A stretch of 64,000 bases of DNA from Saussurea involucrata (GCA_033807775.1 CM066314.1:97566929-97630928); one strand, 5' to 3'. Shown: positions 1 through 11,062, counted from the first letter of the stretch. The notes: generated by a model from the sequence alone, not told the origin. A program made the numbers and translations.

Positions 1-318
1 TCTCGTTCGTTTAGTCATCTAGTATTTTCTTGTGTTATTTTTCAGACGTTCCAGTCGTCTTTGGCATTACACGCTGGGATGTCGAAAGTTGAAGGGTTGA
101 TGGCGTCTGCCCTTGAAAGAGAAGTTGTGGCGTTGGAGAGAGAGAAGGCGGCTTTAGATAGGGAGAGGTTTGCCTTGGCGCGTGCTGACGAGCTAGCCAT
201 CCAGCTTTTCGATGCTCAGTATGAACTGCAGGATATTCGTGCGGGAGGAGTGGCAGATGAAGGTCCTCGGGTCGGGACTTCGAGCAGGGATACGACCGAT
301 GTTCCCCCTGTCGTCTAG
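1..318 (+). CDS. Antisense coiled-coil ORF of Tat-X, C-terminal end
   Basis: Frame 1 is open from the window edge to the TAG at 316-318. The protein is rich in E, R, A and L in heptad-like spacing (ALEREKAALDRERFALARAD), which predicts a coiled coil, followed by a polar tail. It lies downstream of the gag-pro region of Tat-X but on the opposite strand. Antisense ORFs between pol and the 3' LTR are known in Tat-lineage gypsy elements, so this is most likely the end of such an ORF. A pyrimidine-rich tract ending in TTTTTCAG at about 38-45 looks like a 3' splice site, so the open reading to the left of base 46 may be intron rather than exon. The true start is not visible and the function is unknown. 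Confidence 0.5.
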   Translation, partial: SRSFSHLVFSCVIFQTFQSSLALHAGMSKVEGLMASALEREVVALEREKAALDRERFALARADELAIQLFDAQYELQDIRAGGVADEGPRVGTSSRDTTDVPPVV

Positions 319-1090
319 AATTTTCCTTTCCTTGTTTGTTTTCCCATTCGACCAATCAGGGATCGAGTATGTATATAATGGTTTACTTAATGAATATATC
401 TTTTGCTTATGCTTTATTCGAATCACATTTGATTATAAAGTCGAACATAAGATACATATGAAATCATGCGACTAAGGCACTCATTATAATACGATAATAA
501 GAACGTAAAACAAATAAAAACACGCGATTAAAGCATCCATTCAGGGTATAAAAGCTAAGAAACATAGATGTAAGTTATTTAGGCTTTGCGATTGTACGAC
601 GAGATCGTACGAGGAATTTGCGTCGTATGCCCCTGTGGAGGGATGGTCAGGGAAGAAAATCCTGATTGTTTATGTCGTGCAATTCTGCGAATTTAACGTC
701 ATCTAGTAGACTTAATGATTACTGTCGTGCGATTCTGCGATAATCTGTCGTGCGATTCTGCGATAAACGATGTCGGGGTTGGTCGTTGGCTAGCCAACGA
801 CCCTCCGATGCTTAAGTCAATAAATGTTTTGTGAGAAAAAATCGTATGAAAAAGAGTTAGAGAACGTACCATTTCAGACTCTCTCTATTTGCCCCCTGTC
901 ATTTATTACCTTATTATTTTTGGGAGGAAAAGATAGGTTTTAAATGACAGAATGACACGAAGAAATATTGTCCTGCGTTGACTATGTTGTCGTGCGACCG
1001 AGCACCATAGTAGACTTATCTCTGTGAAGAAGATATTAATTTAGGGATAGAGGAGCGAACCTGTCGAGAGCCTGATCTTGTGACTTTGGT
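319..1090. other. Non-coding part of Tat-X between protease and antisense ORF
   Basis: I see no RT, RNase H or integrase motifs on either strand, although pol would be expected here in a complete element. The stretch is rich in the word GTCGT/ACGAC (eight by hand between 541 and 1090, against about one expected) and holds a short repeat cluster near 673-764. It is best read as the 3' untranslated region left after loss of pol. Confidence 0.6.
673..764 (+). repeat. Three copies of a ~18-20 bp GTCGTGCGATTCTGCGA repeat
   Basis: Copies lie at about 673-690 (one base different), 723-742 and 745-764. The last two are adjacent and nearly identical. A related start (GTCGTGCGA) occurs again near 988. 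Confidence 0.8.
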
Positions 1091-1918
1091 TTATTTTCGC
1101 GGCTTCAAGGTAGACTTGTAGCACTCACGAGCGACTTTTGGCTCACTTTTAATCTCCTGGATTCCCCATGGCGTAGGGAATTTCAACGTCTGATGATACG
1201 TCGAGGGAACGGCTTTCATATCATGGATCCATGGTCGTCCTAAGATGATGTTATAGGCCGACGCACAATCGATGACACTGAACTTGGTCTGCTTGTTGAC
1301 TCCTCCGGCGTAGACGGGCAAGATTATCTCTCCGAAGGTGATCGTCGCTTCTCCATTGAAACCGACCAAAGTCGTCGAATGTCGGGTGATTTCCGAGCGA
1401 TCGATTCCCATGGCTTTGATGGTGTTGAGAAAAATAACATTTGCTGAGTTGCCCCCGTCGATCAAGACTCGACGCGTTAGACAGTTACCGACCGTGATCT
1501 GAATGATCAACCCGTCGTGATGCTTCTGATACGAGTCGCCAAGGTCGACGTGGTCGAACACAATCTTCATGGCTTCTAGCTCCAAATCTCCTTTGGGTCT
1601 AGACGAGCGAGGAATAGGCCGATCATCGGACGCCTGACTGGCACGAGGCTTGGCCGCTGAATACGTCAGACCACACACATCTGAACCACCGGTGATGCAA
1701 TTGACGACCTTTGCATGCTCGGGGGTCGTCGTTCGATGTCCGTTAGCTGAAATAGCGACATCGTCGATGATATCTTGGAGATTTCCTTTCGGAAAATGAT
1801 ATGCTAGTTCCTTCTTCAATGCGATACAGTCGTCTGTCGCTTGACCATGATCGGCATGGAAGTCGCACCACTTTGATTTGTCTTTTTTAGCATCGTCCAG
1901 TCGGACTTCTTTGGCCAT
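1091..1918 (-). pseudogene. Tat-X gag tail and aspartic protease
   Basis: A 275-residue open frame. Near its N-terminus (about residues 15-37) is a Cys/His block, CDFHADHGQATDDC, typical of the gag-protease linker in Tat-type gypsy elements. The protease core is around residues 150-250: VLIDGGNSANVIF holds the catalytic aspartate in the DGG variant, and the ILGRPWIH strand follows. The protein stops about 30 residues after the core, where RT should begin, so there is no pol fusion. The upstream gag part is in the same minus-strand frame but is separated by a short frame change and stops. The enzyme would cut the Gag polyprotein inside the virus-like particle. Whether it is still active cannot be judged. 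Confidence 0.75.
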
Positions 1919-1960
1919 CGAATGGTCGCTTGGGAACTTTTCAGAGCTTCGACTAGGTCC

Positions 1961-2779
1961 TTAGCTTGGGGTCCCTTTGAATTCGTAAGAGGATATCTTG
2001 GGGTACTGAGTGAACTTAGTCGCGTTCTTGGCTTCTGCTTTCGTCTTGAAACGAACATTTGAAATTTGGCGCGCTGGCTCTATTCTGGAAACAACCTTTG
2101 TCTTGAACTCTGTCTTTCTGATGCCTAACGACTTCTTGTCGTCAGTGTGCTTGCGACGAAAGGCGGCATCATCTTCGACCCTCATATATGCTAAGGTTCG
2201 AGCTCGGACGTCTTCGAAAGTCTCTGGGGGATACTAGGTCAGAACGATATATAGACCTGAACTATCATCTAGACCACGCTTATAAGCTTCGATCGCAGTT
2301 TTGATGTCACAATTGCGGATACTAATCATTTCGGCATTGAATCTATTGAAATAACTTCGAATAGACTCATTGGTCTTCTGCACGACATAGTACAGATCAC
2401 TAGTCTGCTTTTCCATCTTACGACTGCTGGCGAATTGCCGGGAGAATTGGTTGACCAAATCGGCGAACGACCCAATAGATTTGGATTTGAGATTGATCAA
2501 CCACTGGAGAGCTGGACCAGTGAGAGTCGCCCCGAAACTGTTGCACATGCATACTTCCTAGTACATGTGTGGAATCGAGATTGTCCACATGAGCTGCTTA
2601 TACTGCGCGACATGCTCGGTTGGATCGGTCACACCCGAATACTTGGGAGTGAAGGCAGAAATGTTATACTTCTTTGGGACCTCGACGGTGGAGATCTCGT
2701 CGATGAAGGGCGACGCCTGATACCCCGAGCGAGGCTCGACATCAACAGGCACGGCTGCCCCAGGCAACTTGGCGAGCAA
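1961..2779 (-). pseudogene. Tat-X Gag capsid region, interrupted by stops
   Basis: Three open stretches in one frame (2558-2779, 2234-2548, 1961-2185) make up the retrotransposon gag (capsid) domain. Typical features are PKYSGVTDPTEHVAQY near the start, LTGPALQWLINLKSKSI in the middle and YFNRFNAEMISI toward the end. The frame is broken by stops near 2558 and 2234, and a shift to another frame (1816-2058) bridges toward the protease. Gag would build the particle shell. As it stands, the copy cannot make a full-length Gag without suppression of several stops. Confidence 0.75.
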
Positions 2780-2797
2780 GGACAGGACGCGCTCATT

Positions 2798-3443
2798 TTA
2801 ATCTTCTAACATCTTCAAACGCTGGGTGACGGGATCGTTAAGATCAGGATTTGCCCCTGTCGAGGGATTGGTCCCTGGACTAGTGCCATTACCATGCGAT
2901 GAACCATTGGTGCCCCCGTTGAACGGGACAAAATATGGCTGCGGCCCATAGTGGAATTGCTGCGGTCCATTTTGAAACGATTGTGGTCCCTGCTGAAATG
3001 GCTGTGATCTCTGCTGGAAAGATTGCGATCCTTGCTGGAAAGGTTGCGAACCACTTTGGAACGGCTGAGAAAACGGCTGGGATCCATTCTGAAACGGCTG
3101 GGCGGCACCTTGCAATGGTTGGGATCCGTTGTTCAAGGGTGGTGGTCGGATGTGCTGAGGGGGAATCTGCCCCAGACTGGGGATTCAGAATGAACGGACC
3201 CGACTGCTAATTCTGCATGAATGGACCTGGATGCTGATTCTGCGCGGACGGGCCTGGTCCTGGACCTAGATTCTGGATGAATGGTGTAGGACCATTCTGG
3301 GGTCTAAAAGGATTCCTTAGCCGCGCGATCTCTTCAGCTGCTCTGCGATTCTGCTCTGCCATTGCATTGAGTTGATTCCTAGCAACCTCGAGCTCCTGAT
3401 ACATCTGAGCGACGGCTTGCTGCGGATTTACAGGGGCTGCCAT
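2798..3443 (-). pseudogene. Tat-X Gag N-terminus with Gln/Pro/Phe repeat
   Basis: The likely Gag start is the ATG at 3443 (complement), beginning MAAPVNPQQAVAQMYQELEV, a short helical segment. It ends at 3207 and, after a frame change, continues as a low-complexity stretch at 2798-3136 built from a degenerate six-residue unit GSQPFQ repeated about ten times. The repeat probably arose by slippage and explains the frame drift. Its role in Gag is unknown. The region sits about 80 bp after the primer-binding site, as expected for a gag start. Confidence 0.65.
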
Positions 3444-3523
3444 TTTCCTGCAATAGAAAATAGAAGAAACACCAAGAAACTATTAGTAGAATGCACGTTC
3501 GTCGAGGATTTTCTCTAGATGTA

Positions 3524-3541
3524 GTCCCACGGATGGCGCCA
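3524..3541 (-). other. Tat-X primer-binding site
   Basis: On the minus strand the LTR ends in ...GGCATTAACA, and three bases later comes TGGCGCCATCCGTGGGAC. TGGCGCC resembles the start of primer sites used by many Tat/Athila elements (tRNA-Asp type), but the following bases differ from the canonical tRNA-Asp match, so the primer tRNA is not certain. Confidence 0.6.
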
Positions 3542-3544
3542 AAC

Positions 3545-4470
3545 TGTTAATGCCAAAAATTGCACCAAAGGGACAACTTAAGGTCGATGTGGACTTAAAA
3601 ATAAAGAAACAAGGGATTTGATGACGCAGGAAAAACCTCAACCGAGGAAAAAACCTGCGGACGACAGTGGGTGTCGTCGCTATACTATGGTCGCCAATCA
3701 GGGGCGATGTCCTTGGATACTGGTGTCGATCGTACAGTGATTACAATACAAATGAAGAAAATGCTTCGAAATGTAAAGTACAAGTGTTTGAACGTAAAAA
3801 TAGGTGTTTGTCGTGTAAATACAAAGTGTAAACAACTGTTGGTCGAAAGCTGTTGTCGTGCATCGAGAGCGATTCTTCGAGATTAAGTTCTTCACTTCTG
3901 TCGTTCTTGAGTTCACTGAAGTATTCTGGAATTCAGTCTAAGATGTGTATGCTTTCTCGAGCTCGGTATCAGATGTTGTGTTCGATGTTCGATGTTCAGT
4001 GTTCCCCCCTTGAAATGATGATTGAACTCGGTCTTTATAGTCTTCGGGAGCTTTAATTAGCTCATTGATTGCTTCATTTAATAGCTATAACGGCTGCAAC
4101 GGTCTGTAACGGTTGTCGGAGTGATTATCCATGATGATCTTCGTCCGTTACGGCTATCGATCGTTGATGGTTGCGTCGGTTATATCCGTTGCTCCTTAAT
4201 GACTTTGACTCCTGCATTAAACACTTAACAAACGTAACCGTCATGGTTAACGTTAGTTTGGTCGAGGTCGCATGGTTCTATGCGACGGTCGTACGGGACG
4301 GGCGATGCTATGGTCGAGCGTCATGGGGGACGTACGACTTACCTTTTACGGGAGATGACGGATGTTTTCTGGGTTCTTGTTGAGACCTTATCTTAATACA
4401 AGATATAGCTTAGGACATGCGTCTTACCTGTTTTGGTCGTGGTCGGGCGACGTGATTTTTTGCCCAAACA
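3545..4470 (-). repeat. Tat-X 5' LTR
   Basis: About 926 bp. On the minus strand it begins TGTTTGGGCA and ends GGCATTAACA, giving short TGTT...AACA inverted ends. It abuts the primer-binding site on one side and an open copia reading frame on the other, which fixes both edges. Small ORFs within it are not convincing. It is rich in CGTAAC/GTCG words. Confidence 0.75.
4033..4040 (-). promoter_or_regulatory. TATA-like box in Tat-X LTR
   Basis: CTATAAAG on the minus strand, about 430 bp inside the LTR, a plausible core promoter position. Only the motif and position support it. Confidence 0.35.
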
Positions 4471-5745
4471 GTATCTTTGAAAAAGGAAGATGCCTGGCTC
4501 TGGCATAAAAGATTTGCCCATCTTAATTTCTCAAACCTTGACAAACTCGTTAAGTTGAACTTAGTGAAAGGTCCGCCTTCACTTAAATTTGACAAAGACC
4601 ATCTCTGATATGCTTGTGAGTTTGGTAAGATGAAAAGATCTTCACACAGAACAAAGGGTGATCACAATTGTCCCAGACCTTTGCATATGCTTCATGTGGA
4701 TCTTTGTGGTCCAATTTCTGTGCAAAGTCTGTCGGGTAAGAAGTATATTCTTGTTTTAATAGATGAACTTTCTAGATATACTTGGATTGAGTTCATCAGA
4801 GAAAAATCTGATGTCCCATAAATTTTGATGAGTCTGTTGAAAAGGATACAGGTTCTGTTAGGTCTCAAAGTCCAAAAGTTGAGAAGTGATAATGGGACAG
4901 AGTTTAAGAACGCCATAATTGATACCTACCTATCAGAGGAAGGAATCTCCCAGAACTTCTCAGCTGCCAGAACTCCACAACAAAATGGTGTGGTGGAGAT
5001 AAAGAACAGAACTCTAGTAGAAGCCGTCAGAACCATGTTGGATGGTTCTATCCTTCCAGTCTCAACGGCATGTTTTACCCAAAACAGAGTTGTAATAGTG
5101 AAAAGATTTAAGAAAACTCCCTACGAACTCATCAACAATCAAAGGCCAAATGTGAAATATTTTCATATTTTCGGCTGCAAGTGTTACATCTTGAATGACA
5201 GATAACAGTTGGGCAAGTTCGACAAGAAGGCTGACGAAGGAATCTTTATTGGTTATTCCTTAACCTCTTAAGCCTACAGAGTCTACAATAGCAGGACCAG
5301 AGTCATTCAAGAAAGCATAAACGTGTCATTTGATGAAAATACATCAAGTTCCTCTGATCGCAAATCACCAGAGGGGACACAAACAAAAGAGAAGCCAAGT
5401 TCTTCAAAGTCAAGGGAAGAAGATATCAATCTTATGTTCAACGATTTCTTCGATGATGATGATTCCTCTGTCAACATCACCAGAGGCAATCAGGCTTAGA
5501 ACTCTGCTGAACAGAATCTAACAGGTACAAATCTTACAGGTCCCTCCAATTCATCACCATCTACTTCTCTGTCAATAGGTGTAATTCAGAGAAATGAAGG
5601 ACCACAATCAGATGTAAGAGAACCTGAACAAGAGCCATCATCACCCCTTCTGACTCACATTGGGAGAGATTCCATGTTTGAAAGCTCACCCTCTCAGAGC
5701 CCTGTTGGTACTTCTCAGAGCAATGAGGCCACTCTCTAGAGTTGT
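4471..5745 (+). pseudogene. Sire-1 GAG-pre-integrase and integrase
   Basis: A single frame from the Tat-X boundary. It opens with the GAG-pre-integrase signature (DAWLWHKRFAHLNF), then a damaged zinc-binding part in which a Cys codon has become TGA (4603-4605), then the catalytic core: HVDLCGP (first Asp), LRSDNGTEF (second Asp) and TPQQNGVVE (Glu). It continues through the GKFDKKADEGIFIGYS module into a Ser/Glu-rich linker that reaches RT. In-frame stops occur near 4603, 4819, 5203, 5269, 5500 and 5738. The N-terminal protease and gag are not present because Tat-X cut the gene here. Integrase would insert the cDNA; this copy is dead. Confidence 0.85.
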
Positions 5746-7492
5746 GTGCCACAAAGCCCTGGTGCCAATCCACAGAGCTCTGATGCTGAAGAACGTCTTT
5801 TCCCATCAGAAGCACAGACTCCACCTATTGTCCATGCTCCCATGACCAGATGGACAAAGGATCACCCTCATCATCAAATTATTGGTGTTGCTGAAGATGG
5901 TGTGAACACAAGATCAGCGACAATCAATGAAGCTTTCTTTGTTAATTTTCTAAGCGTGATTGAGCCAAAGAAGATCTCTGAAGCCCTGGAAGACCCAAAC
6001 TGGATTGAAGCCATGCAAGATGAGCTTCTGGAGTTTGAAAGAAATAAAGTTTGGTCCTTGGTTCCACTTCCTAAAGACAAAGCTGCCATTGGAACCAAGT
6101 GGGTGTTCAGAAATAAAAAGGATGAAGATGGGATTATCATCAGAAATAAAGTTCGGCTGGTTGCAAAGGGATATTTCCAAGAAGAAGGTATAAGATTATG
6201 ATGAAACCTTTGCACCTATGGCTAGGCTAGAAGCAATCAGAATCTTCTTAGCCTATGCTGCCCATAAAGGTTTCAAGGTCTATCAAATGGATGTGAAATC
6301 TGCCTTCTTGAATGGAAGACTACAAGAAGAAGTCTACGTCCAGCAACCACCAGGTTTTGAATGTTCAGAGTTTCCAGACCATGTTTACAAGTTAGACAAA
6401 GCTCCGTATGGCCTTAAGCAAGCTCCCAGAGCCTGGTATGAAACTCAGTCAAATTTTCTGTTGACTAACCACTTCGAAAAAAGTACTGTCGATACAACTC
6501 TATTCTTTAGAAGGTACAAGAATGATATTCTTCTGGTACATATATATGTTGATGACATTATCTTTGGGTCTACAAGGCAGGAATACTGTGATAGGTTTGA
6601 GGGTTTGATGAAAAGTGAATTCAAAATGAGCATGATGGGAGAACTTTCTTTCTTCCTTGGTTTACAAGTAAAACAATCCATCAGAGGGACTTTTATAAGT
6701 CAATCCAAATACATCTCTGATATTTTGAAAAAATATAAGCTCAACAATTCAAATCCTATGAAAACTCCTATTGCCACTGGGGTAAAACTTGATCATGATC
6801 CTCACGGTGAATCTGTGGATATCAAGAACTACAGGGGCATGATAGGATCACTTCTGTATTTGACTGTAAGCAGACCTGATATAATGTTTGCAACCTGTCT
6901 TTGTGCCAGATTTCAAGCAAATCCTAAAGAATCCCATTTGTCTTCTGTCAAGCGCATATTTAAATATCTCAAGGGGACTCAATTATTGGGTCTCTGGTAT
7001 CCTTTTAATTCTGGTTTCGAGCTTGTAGCAGACACAGATTCAGATTATGGAGGATGCAGTAATGACAGATAGAGTACGTCTGGTAACTGCCAATTGCTTG
7101 GAGAAAAATTGGTGAGTTGGACATCCAAGAAACAAAACTTTGTATCAACTTCTACAGCAGAAGCAGAGTATGTTGCTGCTGCTAGTTGTTGCTCTCAAGT
7201 GATCTGGATGAAAACACAACTCAAAGATTATGGCATGGAGTACAACAAGATCCCAATTCTATGTGACTCCAAGAGTGCCATAGCAATTACAGCTAATCCA
7301 GTCCAGCATTCAAAGACAAAGCATATCGACATAAGGTATTATTTTATAAAGGATCATGTTGAAAAAGGGACGATTGAAATGTACTTTATTTGAACCGACT
7401 TCCAACTTGCTGACTTGTTCACAAAAGCGCTTGATGAAAGGATATTTAACTTCATAATCAGCAAGATGGGTATGCTGAACATGTCCTTCTAA
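5746..7492 (+). pseudogene. Sire-1 reverse transcriptase and RNase H
   Basis: The RT begins around WIEAMQDELLEFERNKVWSL and carries GTKWVFRNKK, FLNGRLQEEVYVQQPPGF, GLKQAPRAWY and the catalytic YVDDIIFGS (about 6544-6570). RNase H follows, with the usual WTSKKQNFVSTSTAEAEY and a final LADLFTKALDE. One extra base near 6190 shifts the frame just before the expected DETFAP motif. Stops occur at 7070-7072, where a Lys or Arg codon has decayed, and 7391-7393. The natural end is the TAA at 7490-7492. Together with the integrase part this is a full-length copia pol tail, inactivated by a few point changes. Confidence 0.9.
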
Positions 7493-8354
7493 CTCTGTTT
7501 AAAAATCAAACAGAGCTTCTGATGTTCCTACCAGAGCTCTGTCAAAAGGTTGGGTAGGATAGTTCACCAGAGTCTCTGATGTTCTAAGCAGAGCTCTGCC
7601 AGCATACTTTTTCAATGTTTTCCTCTTGTGAATTTCTTGTTTGTATATAATTTTTTTTCTTTGTACATAAGTTTTTTTATCTTTCAAAGGCTGAAAAGAA
7701 AAATCTATCTATTAAGCTCACCATTTTCGGGGGAGCTTAAGAGAAAAATAAGCATGGTTTTAGGGGGAGCAAGTCAACTCAATTTTTCAAATCCAAATGA
7801 CTTTGCTTTTTGAACCTTAAAGAAAAATGTTTTACGAAGGAAAACTTGTTCTGTTGAAAATCTTTTGATAATGTCAAGAACTTACCAGAACTCTGATATT
7901 TCACCAGAGCCTCTGATGATTTTTCACCAGAACTCTGTGAAATTTCTGAGTCAGTTTTGTTCTCGTTCTTTGACTACTTTCACATCAGATACAAGATTTT
8001 TAAATGATTTTGGGTAAAGGTGAAACATCTTGGGTTACTTGAAAAGGAATGGTAAAGGTCACTCAATAAAGGCAAACTGTACTAAAGCTCCACCAGAGCT
8101 CTGTCAGTTTTCTGCCACATCATCAGAAGTGATGTCATCAGAGGTGCGGGTCATTTCTACGCGTCAACCACATGTCACCCACACATCTCTAATTGTGACG
8201 GTTTGATATCCCAAAAGTTAAACGTTTTGAGTATATATATCAATTCCAATCGACCCATTTCATTTTTACGATTACTGAACATTCAAAACACTTAATCTTT
8301 CCCTCCTTTCACTCAAAACCTTTGAGTTCTTCGAAAAACCCTAAACCTGCAACA
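7493..8354 (+). other. Sire-1 spacer between pol and env-like ORF
   Basis: No coding potential. The stretch is crowded with CAGAG/CTCTG words, often joined as the palindrome CAGAGCTCTG. I count 14 between 7493 and 8321, against fewer than two expected. The last 130 bp look like a plant promoter and 5' leader for the env-like ORF. Confidence 0.7.
8232..8347 (+). promoter_or_regulatory. TATA box and leader with telo-box before Sire-1 env-like ORF
   Basis: TATATATA at 8232-8239 lies 123 bp before the ATG at 8355. The leader is pyrimidine-rich and includes ACCCTAAACC (8338-8347), a telo-box motif common in plant 5' leaders. The ATG sits in AACAATGGCT, close to the plant consensus start context. 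This suggests the env-like ORF could have its own transcript. Confidence 0.45.
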
Positions 8355-9387
8355 ATGGCTGAAAGAGAAAACTCTGCTGCATCAAGCCGTATAGGGCCTG
8401 TCGACGAAATCGTAATCCAACCTTACGAGTTCGCAGACAATAACTACCGTTTTGACGCCAACCCAGCCAATCATCTACCCACTTACCACATTTTTGTTGA
8501 GTTTTTCATAAACTCAGAACTCTTTAGAGCCTTAACAATGTTCGACAATAATCTTCCTGAAATCTATGTCCAACAATGGTGGACTACTTGTCAGTTCATT
8601 CCAGAACAAAAGGGGATTATTGGCAACGTTGATGCTAGAAGAAATGCAGGAGGTGGATCAATACGCATCCGCGACAAAACCCTTAGGAGAATATTTGGGA
8701 TGCAAACAAGAAGACACCTAGGAATTCAAGCGTACGAAAAGCCCCAAAAAGTTGTTGTTCTTCTTGATTTCATGAAGTTCTTAGGCTACAACCACACCCT
8801 CAACAAAATAGGCGAATTCAGAAGAGGCCATTTACCTCCAGTGTGGAACTTCATGTTTTCCACACTGAACCGAACCCTAACCTGCAAATATAGTAGCCAA
8901 GACCAGAACAGCACAGAGATCCTACATATTATGTATGGCCTATACTTCAAGAGGAACTTCGACTATGCCAAAATCCTGTACAAATACCTTCTTTCTGCTG
9001 TCAACACCAAGACCTCAGCCCTAGCAAAAGGAGGAGAAGTAGGAGTCCACAGAAACCTGAAAGCAATCAGATATCCTCGTTTCATCAGTCTGGTAATCAG
9101 AGAAGCCTTCCCCATCTTGCAACTAACTCAACAGGGAAATCCCACACCTGTTTGGGTTATGTCCAGGTTCTTGCCCACAACTACAGGTGTATACCCAAAC
9201 GTAAGAAGGGTCCCAAGAACAATGCTCTCTTTAATTGAACTAACACACATCTCTATCCAAAACTATAATCATGCTACTCAACCTCAAGAACCTGAGGTGA
9301 GAACCCCAGCATACTTAGGTTCTGAGCCCTCTTTAGAAAGTATGAGTGAGGAAAGAGAAGTAGCAGAAGTGGATAGACCAGAGGTAA
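8355..9387 (+). pseudogene. Sire-1 env-like protein, N-terminal part
   Basis: I take the ATG at 8355, in good context, rather than the upstream TTG. The product has about 344 residues before NA-A interrupts it. It starts with a polar segment, then a globular region rich in aromatic residues (YVQQWWTTCQFIPEQ, VWNFMFSTLNRTLT, YGLYFKRNFDYAKILY), then an acidic tail. Position after RNase H and overall style match Sirevirus env-like ORFs, and its N-terminal region resembles in layout the Sire-C ORF at 55857. I see no signal peptide or convincing membrane segment, so an envelope role is unproven. The frame continues beyond NA-A at 15047, where removing one copy of GGTAA keeps the codons in register. 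Confidence 0.7.
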
Positions 9388-9786
9388 TGTTAGGACCATA
9401 AATGTCCTACATATTAGAAAGATATATAAATAATTAGTTTATAGCATAATTTGTTTAATTAATCTTTTTGTAAAAGCCTTTAATTATAAAAGGGCTTAGA
9501 TTAGGTTATTTGGGCTTATCATTGTGTTTAATGGGCTTGGGCCTTGTTGTCTAAGGCCTAAGTATATAAGGTTAGTCTTAACCTTAGAATTAGGTTAGAC
9601 TTTCATCAGACGATTCATTATCATTCATTAGGCTTAGAGAGAAAAAGTTGTTCCTTTACTTCCATTGCAATCTTGTTGAACGATTAATACTTTGAATGAA
9701 TACGAGAGAGATGACAAGTTGAAATCATCAATCGTTCTTGTTATTTCTCATTGAATCGTTGTTACCTGATCAATCTAGGACTAACA
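9388..9786 (+). repeat. NA-A 5' LTR
   Basis: 399 bp, TGTTAGGACC...GGACTAACA, with perfect TGTTAG/CTAACA ends. A TATATAA box is at 9563-9569. Its ends match the 3' LTR closely but the middle does not (see findings). Confidence 0.9.
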
Positions 9787-9788
9787 AT

Positions 9789-9800
9789 TGGTATCAGAGC
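9789..9800 (+). other. NA-A primer-binding site (initiator tRNA-Met type)
   Basis: TGGTATCAGAGC, two bases after the LTR end. This is the standard plant copia primer site complementary to tRNA-Met. Confidence 0.9.
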
Positions 9801-10375
9801 AGAATCGGTGATTTGAAGATACGAAAGAAATCGAACGAAAGTGAGAAAAGGCAAGAAAATTCGCAGAAAATTTTCTGGAAAATCACAGCCAGCCGTTTCG
9901 CCTATTCCCGGAGATTGAACCGTCGGATCGTCGCGATGTTTGGACAGTAACTTCGGGACATCTTGTTTCACATTCTGACCAGTTGGGTTAATCGTTTGAG
10001 GTCCATAAGGCATCCAAAAGATTTTCGTAAAAGTGCAGTATTTTTTGAAGAAAATCGTTCTTCAATCGGTTTGCAAAGTTCTTTCATTGTTTTAATAATT
10101 CGTTAGTTATATCTCGATTGATTAATTGCCTTAATCTAGACTTTATCTGCGATTACAAGGAATCAAAGCTATTAATTTTGCATGTTAAAAATCAAATCTT
10201 GAGTTTTGGTGTTCTTGAAGTTTTGTGGTGATTTTTTTGGAAAATAGGATATATTTTGCATAAAAATCGATTTGGGTGTGTTTGTTTTTGTATTTTTGGT
10301 CAAAATCTAACCCTACAGAAGTGAAGTCAAGCAACCCTATCGATCCCTGATCCGATTTTTCAACCAGCCGCAGTT

Positions 10376-10626
10376 ACCGGGTAAGTTTCTTTTTTGTTAT
10401 CAAGTTACCGGATAAAAGGTTCTTTCCGGATGGCACTCTAATTTCCCGGATGATATTTGAGTTTACTCTCCGGGTGAACTTGATTTTATCACTTTCCGAT
10501 TGAAATTGTACTTTCCTGATAATCTCTTTTTCCGGTATCTCATTCCTTCACAACTCACACAACATAACAATCAGCCGTACTTGTTGACTCACACGCCTTG
10601 CTTTCTTACATATTTCATACGCTCCT

Positions 10627-10665
<39 letters not shown>

Positions 10666-11062
10666 GTTAATTTTTTTGTTTTGTTTTGTGTTATTTTTAT
10701 TTTTTATTTATTTGATTTTCATCCGGTAAACAAGGTTTATTCGGTAAGCTCTCCATTCGGACAAACATCTTCATTCGGTAAGTGTGTTCATCCGGTTATC
10801 TCATCGCATCCGGTAAGATAATTTTCACCCGGTAAGTCTCAATTCTCATATAGTCCGGTAGAGTATCATCATCACCCGGTAAGTTCTTTTTCCATCCGGT
10901 AAGCTCATTTACATCCGGAAAGCTTCTCTTTCGCGAATCAAGTATCTGGTAAACCATCCTCATCCGGTAAGTCCTAATTTTTGTCATCCGGTAAGTCTTT
11001 GATTGATAACCATCTTTATCCGATAAACTAACTTTCGTCCGGAGACTCATTCCATCCGGTAA
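10376..11062 (+). repeat. Degenerate TCCGGTAAG array in NA-A leader
   Basis: More than twenty related words (TCCGGTAAG, CCGGATG, TTCGGTAAG and similar) at irregular 15-45 bp spacing. Six exact CCGGTAAG copies fall between about 10810 and 11000. The unit contains GGTAAG, matching a plant 5' splice-site consensus. Confidence 0.75.
10627..10662 (+). repeat. CA/TA dinucleotide microsatellite
   Basis: A short (CA)n run followed directly by about 13 TA units within the NA-A leader. Confidence 0.9.

Larger units (their letters stand above)
1..4470 (-). mobile_element. Tat-X: Tat-like Ty3/gypsy element, gag-pro only, partial
   Basis: Read on the minus strand, this element runs LTR (3545-4470), primer-binding site, gag, aspartic protease, then a non-coding stretch and an antisense ORF that leaves the window at base 1. 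Its other LTR lies outside the window. The protease has the DGG form and is preceded by a CDFHADHGQATDDC-type histidine/cysteine block, both usual in Tat-lineage elements. No reverse transcriptase, RNase H or integrase follows the protease, so the element appears non-autonomous. It is inserted in the integrase region of Sire-1, whose reading starts at 4471. The expected 5-bp duplication (GTATC at 4471-4475) cannot be checked because the far side is not in view. Confidence 0.8.
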
